DNA of 5,525 bases, from assembly GCA_903901395.1 (NCBI GenBank), contig CAIUQW010000320.1, positions 1 to 5,525 of the forward strand, written 5' to 3'. Position 1 is the stretch's first letter; each line of letters opens with the position of its first letter. The position numbers were made by a program, and so were the translations under genes. This DNA is from an uncultured Chlorobiales bacterium (GTDB lineage: Bacteria; Bacteroidota; Chlorobiia; Chlorobiales; Chlorobiaceae). This document shows positions 1 through 5,525 of this stretch, piece after piece. The notes beneath the pieces were generated by a model. The model was not told the origin of the DNA and searched no databases. It saw only the letters and a list, made by a program, of their open reading frames with translations.

Positions 1-2199
1 ACCTGCGACCTTGCAAAGCCGCACTACTGGTTCGCGGGCAAGCAGATGCGCATCATTCCCGACGACCGGCTGATTTCGCGGCCCTTCGTCATGTACATCC
101 ATCCGGAAATTTTCAACAAGCGGCTGCCGGTGCTGCCGGTGATGTATCTGCCCTACCTGTCGGCGCCGATCTCGAACAAGCGTTCGTCTGGATTTCTGTT
201 CCCGAGAGTCGGCCAGAGCCGCGGCGTTGGCGTTTACCTGTCGAATCTCGGCTATTTCTGGGCGATCAACGACTATGCCGATCTCCGGCTCGAAGGCGAT
301 CTCTCCTTCAACGGAAGCTGGAGGCTCGGCGAGCGTTTCCGCTACAAAAACGGCAACCGCTACAGCGGCTCGATCACCGGAGAGTACGAAAAAACCATCC
401 TGAACAGTCCGGGCGATCCCGATTATGCCCGCTATGTCAACCGTGATCTGAGAATCGTTCACCATCAGCAGTTCGATCCGACCGCCAGGCTCGACGTCAA
501 CTTTCAATATCTGAGCGGGGATCGTTCGTACGACGCCACCTCAGTCGATCCAGAAACGCTTGTCACCCAGCAGGCAACCTCCTACGCATCGTTTTCGAAA
601 TCATGGGACGAAGGCAACCGGGCGCTGATTGCCGGATACCAGCGGGTGGACAACCTGATGAACAGCGATCTGACGCAGAACGTGACGGCCACGCTCTATC
701 AGAACCGCATCTATCCATTCCGTGCGAGGCTCACCGCTTCGGATGCGGAGTGGAGTTCGCGCCTGTACATGCAGCCGAACCTGTCGGGCAGCGCGAAGTT
801 TGAAAATATAAGTGGAGTGGAGTCCGATTATTTTACCGGCAACGCGGGAATGGAGTTTGGCTATCTGCACGATTTTTCTCCCGGAAATCGCGCCCTGTTC
901 ACGCAGGGACTCAACATGCAGGCGCTTCAGAAATCGATCAGCAATCAGGATGACCAGAACGCCACAAGGGTTGAGCTGCCTTTCAAAGTGCAGTCCACGC
1001 TCTTCAGATATCTGAATCTGACGCCTTCGCTGACCTACACGCAATATCGGGTCAACAGCACGATTCATTATGACAATCTCGGGCAGAAGCAGACGATCAA
1101 CGCGCCGGACAGTTACGCCACGACGGTCTTTTCGCTCAATGCCCAGACCAGGCTGTACGGCGTGATGAATACCGGTTTTCTCGACAGAATGATCGGACTC
1201 AGCGCCATCCGTCACACCTTCATTCCGACCATCTCTTATATCTACAATCCTGATTACCGGGGAAGCGGCTACGATATTTATGACTCCTACACCGATCCGC
1301 TGACGCTGAAGAACGTGCAGTACAACCGGTTCGGGGAGTCACTCTACTCAGCCGTGCCGGAGAAACGGAGTTTTGTCGGCATCAGCCTCCAGAATCTGTT
1401 TCACGCCAAGTTCCGCAGCCATGAGGTGTCGAACGAAAATGGCGGCAGCGTTGGTGCGGGTTACAAAACGGTGCAGCTGCTTTCGCTGACGGCTCTGTCC
1501 GGCTACAATTTTGCCGCCGATTCGATGCCCATCGCGCCGCTGGTGGTGACGGCGTCGAGCAATGCCTTCGCGCCCGCCCTGATGTTCAGTGCAGGAGCCA
1601 CTTATGACTTTTATAGTTACGATCAGGCGACCGGCGCGCGGGTGGACAAGCTTGCCATGGACGATGGCAAGGGATTGCTCCGGTTTGTCAACGGCTTTTT
1701 CAACATGAGCGTGAGCACGAGCGGCCACCTGCGCTCGCCGTTTGCTTCCGTCGATGACAAGGCGAGCGATTCGTCGCTTGCACGGAACACGCCGCTGCCG
1801 GTCGAGCAGGCGATCTACAAGGAGCGCTTCAACAGCGACGAGCTGGCAAAATTCAGCGATTCGCTTCCCTGGTCGCTGCGCATGTCGCTCTATCTGATCA
1901 GCGACAAGAGCGATCCGCTCAATCCATCCTCGACCGCGCTCCTCAACACCGCCGCCAGACTCGCGCTGTCGAAAAACTGGCAGGTTGGCCTCAATACCGG
2001 CTACGATCTCAGAAACAGCCAGTTCGTCTATCCCGCGCTCATGGTCTATCGTGATCTGCACGACTTCCAGTTCAGCGCTCAGTGGGTGCCCTCGGGCGAG
2101 CACAAGGGCTATATGTTGCAGATCGCCATGAAGCCCGCCCAGCTCAAGTACCTCAAGCTGAAGGCGGGAAGCGGCAACGTCGGTCAGTCTCTCGATTAG
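1..2199 (+). CDS. lptD: LPS-assembly outer-membrane protein LptD/OstA family, C-terminal part (5' end outside window)
   Basis: The reading frame is open from base 1 and ends at TAG 2197-2199. This gives 732 residues with the N-terminus missing, and the ATG at 46 is only an internal methionine. LptD is the outer-membrane beta-barrel that, with a lipoprotein partner, inserts lipopolysaccharide into the outer leaflet. Visible support: the fragment opens with TCDLAKPHYWF, recalling the TCD...PHY segment of Bacteroidota/Chlorobiota LptD-like proteins. Next come SNKRSSGFLFP (residues 58-68), a GVYLSNLGYFWAINDYADL segment (77-95) and RHTFIPTISY near 404, where the family has a conserved RH..P.vSY strand. 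The rest is amphipathic, alternating and rich in Tyr, Asn and Ser, as expected of barrel strands, with aromatic residues at strand ends. Cys2 is the only cysteine in the fragment, so an E. coli-style multiple-disulfide arrangement cannot form within this part. The OstA-like periplasmic domain would lie upstream. The gene converges on the hydrolase with a 29-base gap. Family assignment is fairly sure; LPS transport itself is inferred. Confidence 0.87.
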   Translation, partial: TCDLAKPHYWFAGKQMRIIPDDRLISRPFVMYIHPEIFNKRLPVLPVMYLPYLSAPISNKRSSGFLFPRVGQSRGVGVYLSNLGYFWAINDYADLRLEGDLSFNGSWRLGERFRYKNGNRYSGSITGEYEKTILNSPGDPDYARYVNRDLRIVHHQQFDPTARLDVNFQYLSGDRSYDATSVDPETLVTQQATSYASFSKSWDEGNRALIAGYQRVDNLMNSDLTQNVTATLYQNRIYPFRARLTASDAEWSSRLYMQPNLSGSAKFENISGVESDYFTGNAGMEFGYLHDFSPGNRALFTQGLNMQALQKSISNQDDQNATRVELPFKVQSTLFRYLNLTPSLTYTQYRVNSTIHYDNLGQKQTINAPDSYATTVFSLNAQTRLYGVMNTGFLDRMIGLSAIRHTFIPTISYIYNPDYRGSGYDIYDSYTDPLTLKNVQYNRFGESLYSAVPEKRSFVGISLQNLFHAKFRSHEVSNENGGSVGAGYKTVQLLSLTALSGYNFAADSMPIAPLVVTASSNAFAPALMFSAGATYDFYSYDQATGARVDKLAMDDGKGLLRFVNGFFNMSVSTSGHLRSPFASVDDKASDSSLARNTPLPVEQAIYKERFNSDELAKFSDSLPWSLRMSLYLISDKSDPLNPSSTALLNTAARLALSKNWQVGLNTGYDLRNSQFVYPALMVYRDLHDFQFSAQWVPSGEHKGYMLQIAMKPAQLKYLKLKAGSGNVGQSLD

Positions 2200-2212
2200 G
2201 GGTTTCCGTCAG

Positions 2213-2235
2213 CTCCGTCGCGCCGGAGTCACTCC
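2213..2235. terminator. Possible weak stem-loop between convergent genes
   Basis: CTCCG at 2213-2217 pairs with CGGAG at 2224-2228 across a six-base loop. An alternative, overlapping palindrome GGAGT-C-ACTCC lies at 2225-2235. The position between two converging stop codons (2199 on plus, 2231-2229 on minus) fits a shared terminator. However, the stem has only five base pairs and neither strand has a T tract after it, so intrinsic termination is doubtful. The right arm overlaps the last codons of the minus-strand hydrolase gene. Confidence 0.25.
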
Positions 2236-3098
2236 AGTCGCAGGAGCAGTTGCGCGAGACGGGCGTTGAAAGATTCGTGGGCGTCGTGGTGGATGCAGTG
2301 CCCCGCCTTCGGAATGATGTAGGCGCCCGCCTGCGGAAGCAGCTCCTGAAACTCGGGAATGATCCTGTGCGGCGGCAGGGCGGTGTCCTCCGCGCCCCAG
2401 AGCAGCCAGGCGTCGCCTTTGTAGTTGCATGGCTTGAAGCTGTCGAGCAGGAAGTCGCCCGGACGCTTCGAGGGCGAGAGGTAGGAGAACATCGCGCCGC
2501 GATCCTGCAACGGTCGGGAGAACTGGTTGATCAGGCTGAGATCGACCTTTTTCTGGTTATAGTAAGTGGGCGTGAGGCTCTGGCTGACGCCGACCGGATT
2601 GGCGAAGGCCGCGAAGAGCATCTCGCCGATGAGCGGTGAGCCAACGAGGCCGAAAAAGATTTTTGCCACGCCATCCATGCTGTCGCCATACAGGCCCGAC
2701 GGGTTTGCCAGAGCGAGCGCCCGGACGCTGTCGGGATTGTGATGCGCGTAGATGATGCTGCTCGCCGCGCCCATCGAGTGCCCCACCAGCACGGCTTTTT
2801 CGAGCTTTTTCAGATGCATGAACGCCTTGATCTGCGCTGCGAAGAGCGCCAGGCTGTAGCGTACGTTGGGTTTGCCGGACTGGCCGAAGCCGATCAGATC
2901 CATGGCATAAATTCTGTACCGGTCGTCGAACGCAGGGATGTTGTCGTTCCAGTGCTCGATCATGCCGCCGTAGCCGTGGATGAAAAGCAGCGGCGTTAGC
3001 GTGGAGTCCGCCGGGCCGTATTCGCGATAGCGTATTTTCGCTTCCTGATCGTCAGCAAATTGCCAGATAAACCAGCGGTCTTGCGATGGTGTTTTCAT
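2229..3098 (-). CDS. Alpha/beta-fold hydrolase, serine nucleophile, substrate unknown
   Basis: This is a 289-residue, complete, probably cytoplasmic enzyme with no signal peptide or membrane segment. The fold is clear: LLFIHGYGG (37-45) carries the HG oxyanion-hole motif, [12 protein letters not shown] (66-77) is the usual D..G.G.S strand-turn, and VGHSMG (105-110) is the nucleophile elbow with Ser108. [10 protein letters not shown] (234-243) supplies the acid Asp238, and KAGHCIHHD (264-272) supplies His267. The stretch between about 134 and 215 is the variable cap that sets substrate choice. A Ser nucleophile argues against haloalkane dehalogenase or epoxide hydrolase, which use Asp, and favours an esterase, lipase, C-C hydrolase, peptidase or similar. 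The start is well fixed: an in-frame TGA (3104-3102) lies two codons upstream, with only CGC between. No Shine-Dalgarno sequence precedes it. The gene is divergent from the Rrf2 regulator and convergent with lptD, so it is monocistronic. The substrate cannot be read from the sequence. Confidence 0.95.
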   Translation of the reverse strand: MKTPSQDRWFIWQFADDQEAKIRYREYGPADSTLTPLLFIHGYGGMIEHWNDNIPAFDDRYRIYAMDLIGFGQSGKPNVRYSLALFAAQIKAFMHLKKLEKAVLVGHSMGAASSIIYAHHNPDSVRALALANPSGLYGDSMDGVAKIFFGLVGSPLIGEMLFAAFANPVGVSQSLTPTYYNQKKVDLSLINQFSRPLQDRGAMFSYLSPSKRPGDFLLDSFKPCNYKGDAWLLWGAEDTALPPHRIIPEFQELLPQAGAYIIPKAGHCIHHDAHESFNARLAQLLLRLE

Positions 3099-3138
3099 GC
3101 GTCATGTCTTAACAGGGCCGGACAAGGGCGATTGATCG

Positions 3139-3167
3139 GTAATATTTTTCACAAAATATATCGGCAA
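3139..3167 (-). promoter_or_regulatory. Candidate sigma-70-like promoter for the hydrolase gene
   Basis: On the minus strand, TTGCCG (plus positions 3167-3162) and TATTAC (3144-3139) are separated by 17 bases. Each matches four of six consensus positions. The -10 box is about 40 bases upstream of the hydrolase start codon. The inverted repeat at 3142-3159 fills the spacer and touches the -10, where a bound regulator could act. Four-of-six matches are common by chance in AT-rich DNA and the promoter consensus of the likely host is not certain, so this is a suggestion only. Confidence 0.25.
3142..3159. promoter_or_regulatory. AT-rich inverted repeat, candidate operator for the Rrf2-type regulator
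   Basis: ATATTTT (3142-3148) and AAAATAT (3153-3159) are exact reverse complements separated by TCAC, giving an 18-base dyad. It sits in an AT-rich patch within otherwise GC-rich DNA, in the divergent region between the hydrolase and the Rrf2 regulator. Dimeric Rrf2-family regulators commonly bind short dyads near their own promoter and a neighbouring one, so autoregulation plus control of the hydrolase is a reasonable inference. I do not match it to a named IscR or NsrR consensus. Confidence 0.4.
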
Positions 3168-3249
3168 CCGGAAAGATTAAAGATGATTCGGGAATTTCCT
3201 GAAACAGGCGCGGGTTAATCCTGCTTTGCTATCACTCCTTTATTCGCTT

Positions 3250-3660
3250 ATGCTGCAAGTATCCAGAAAATTTGAATACGGCCTGCACGCCGTCACCTAT
3301 CTCGCCATGAAAGGCCCCGAGCGGGTCGTGACGGTCAAGGAGCTGGCCGTCGAGATCGGCTTTTCCCAGGTTTTTCTCGCCAAGGCGATGCAGAGCCTGA
3401 ACAAGGCGGGCATCACCCGGTCGGTGCAGGGGGTAAAGGGGGGCTACATGCTCGCCAGGACGCCTGAAGAGATCACCGTCGGCGACATCGGCGTGGCCAT
3501 CGAGGGGGAGCCACACCTGATGCGCTGCTCCGGCGTGGATTGCGAGTGCGAGATCGAATCGAGCTGCACGCACAAGGGCTACATGTTCAACCTCCAGAAG
3601 CGAATCCATGATCTGCTGGGTGAAACGACCGTGGCGATGCTGCTTGCCAAGTTCTGTTGA
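3250..3660 (+). CDS. Rrf2/IscR-family transcriptional regulator with cysteine cluster
   Basis: This is a 136-residue winged-helix DNA-binding protein of typical Rrf2 length. The N-terminus MLQVSRKFEYGLHAVTYLA is the family's opening helix. The helix-turn-helix spans about 28-50 (TVKELAVEIGFSQVFLAKAM), and the wing is GVKGGYMLAR (61-70). The effector segment has Cys93, Cys98, Cys100 and Cys106, then His108. IscR and NsrR use three cysteines here, in IscR with a histidine, to hold a [2Fe-2S] or [4Fe-4S] cluster, so sensing of iron-sulfur status, oxygen, NO or redox is likely but the signal is unknown. A fifth cysteine, Cys136, is the last residue. I chose ATG 3250 because family proteins begin about ten residues before the conserved Y-A/G-L motif. 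An upstream in-frame TTG at 3226 would add eight residues (MLSLLYSL) that do not resemble the family. No Shine-Dalgarno sequence precedes either start. uvrA follows on the same strand after 154 bases. Confidence 0.94.
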   Translation: MLQVSRKFEYGLHAVTYLAMKGPERVVTVKELAVEIGFSQVFLAKAMQSLNKAGITRSVQGVKGGYMLARTPEEITVGDIGVAIEGEPHLMRCSGVDCECEIESSCTHKGYMFNLQKRIHDLLGETTVAMLLAKFC

Positions 3661-3688
3661 AACTTCCGTGATGGCGCGATTTTTCAGC

Positions 3689-3730
3689 CTCCGCTGTGCC
3701 GCCAAACGGAGATTGTTTCGTTTATTGTGT
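3689..3730 (+). terminator. Possible weak terminator after the Rrf2 gene
   Basis: CTCCG (3689-3693) pairs with CGGAG (3707-3711) across a 13-base loop. It is followed by a T-rich but interrupted stretch, ATTGTTTCGTTTATTG. Its position 29 bases after the regulator stop and before uvrA suits a terminator that would separate the two genes. The stem is short, the loop large and the T run broken, so read-through into uvrA remains possible. The rest of the 154-base gap shows no convincing promoter. Confidence 0.25.
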
Positions 3731-3814
3731 GATTGCAGAGAGGCTTACCGGTCATATCGCCGGGAGGCCCCCGCGCCCTGATCTTCGTTTATCGCCTGAT
3801 TATCGTCGCTTTTT

Positions 3815-5525
<1,711 letters not shown>

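Noticed and set aside
1348..2103. 251-codon open frame on the minus strand
   Set aside because: It is antisense to the lptD barrel region, is Arg-, Ala- and Val-rich, and has no motif; it is a codon-bias shadow. The same applies to the 204-codon frame at 1215-601.
2082..2639. 185-codon plus-strand open frame overlapping the end of lptD and the hydrolase
   Set aside because: It overlaps two well-supported genes out of frame or antisense and has no recognisable domain.
3198..3208. CCTG-AAA-CAGG small palindrome before the Rrf2 gene
   Set aside because: Four-base arms are expected by chance; it is less striking than the dyad at 3142-3159.
3226..3249. TTG start adding eight residues to the Rrf2 regulator
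   Set aside because: The ATG at 3250 gives the family-typical N-terminus, and the added residues do not resemble Rrf2 proteins.
3733..3758. TTGCAG ... CATATC as a uvrA promoter
   Set aside because: The spacing of about 14 bases is too short for a sigma-70-type promoter.

Overview
The window looks like chromosomal DNA of a Gram-negative bacterium of the Chlorobiota (green sulfur bacteria, Chlorobium/Chlorobaculum type). This is inferred from GC-rich codon use, a long Bacteroidota/Chlorobiota-style LptD, a UvrA of the subtype with a reduced zinc module, and start codons without Shine-Dalgarno sequences. No ribosomal RNA or other definitive taxonomic marker is present, so the assignment is tentative.

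Layout: (1) Positions 1-2199 (+) hold the C-terminal 732 residues of an outer-membrane LPS-assembly beta-barrel protein, LptD/OstA type, cut by the left edge. (2) After 29 bases comes a convergent gene at 2229-3098 (-), a 289-residue serine alpha/beta hydrolase with an intact catalytic triad and unknown substrate. (3) A 151-base divergent intergenic region (3099-3249) holds a perfect 7+4+7 AT-rich inverted repeat, a candidate operator inside a possible promoter for the hydrolase. (4) An Rrf2/IscR-type regulator with a cysteine cluster lies at 3250-3660 (+). (5) After a 154-base gap, uvrA starts at 3815 (+) and runs off the right edge. It encodes the first ABC ATPase half of the nucleotide-excision-repair damage sensor.

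The genes do not form one obvious pathway. They cover envelope assembly, an orphan hydrolase, a probable redox or iron-sulfur sensing regulator, and DNA repair. The only suggested functional link is regulatory: the Rrf2 protein may control itself and the divergent hydrolase through the intergenic palindrome. I found no mobile element, CRISPR array, RNA gene or clearly new system. The points most worth checking are the palindrome, the four-cysteine cluster of the regulator, and the two unpaired CxxC motifs of the UvrA.
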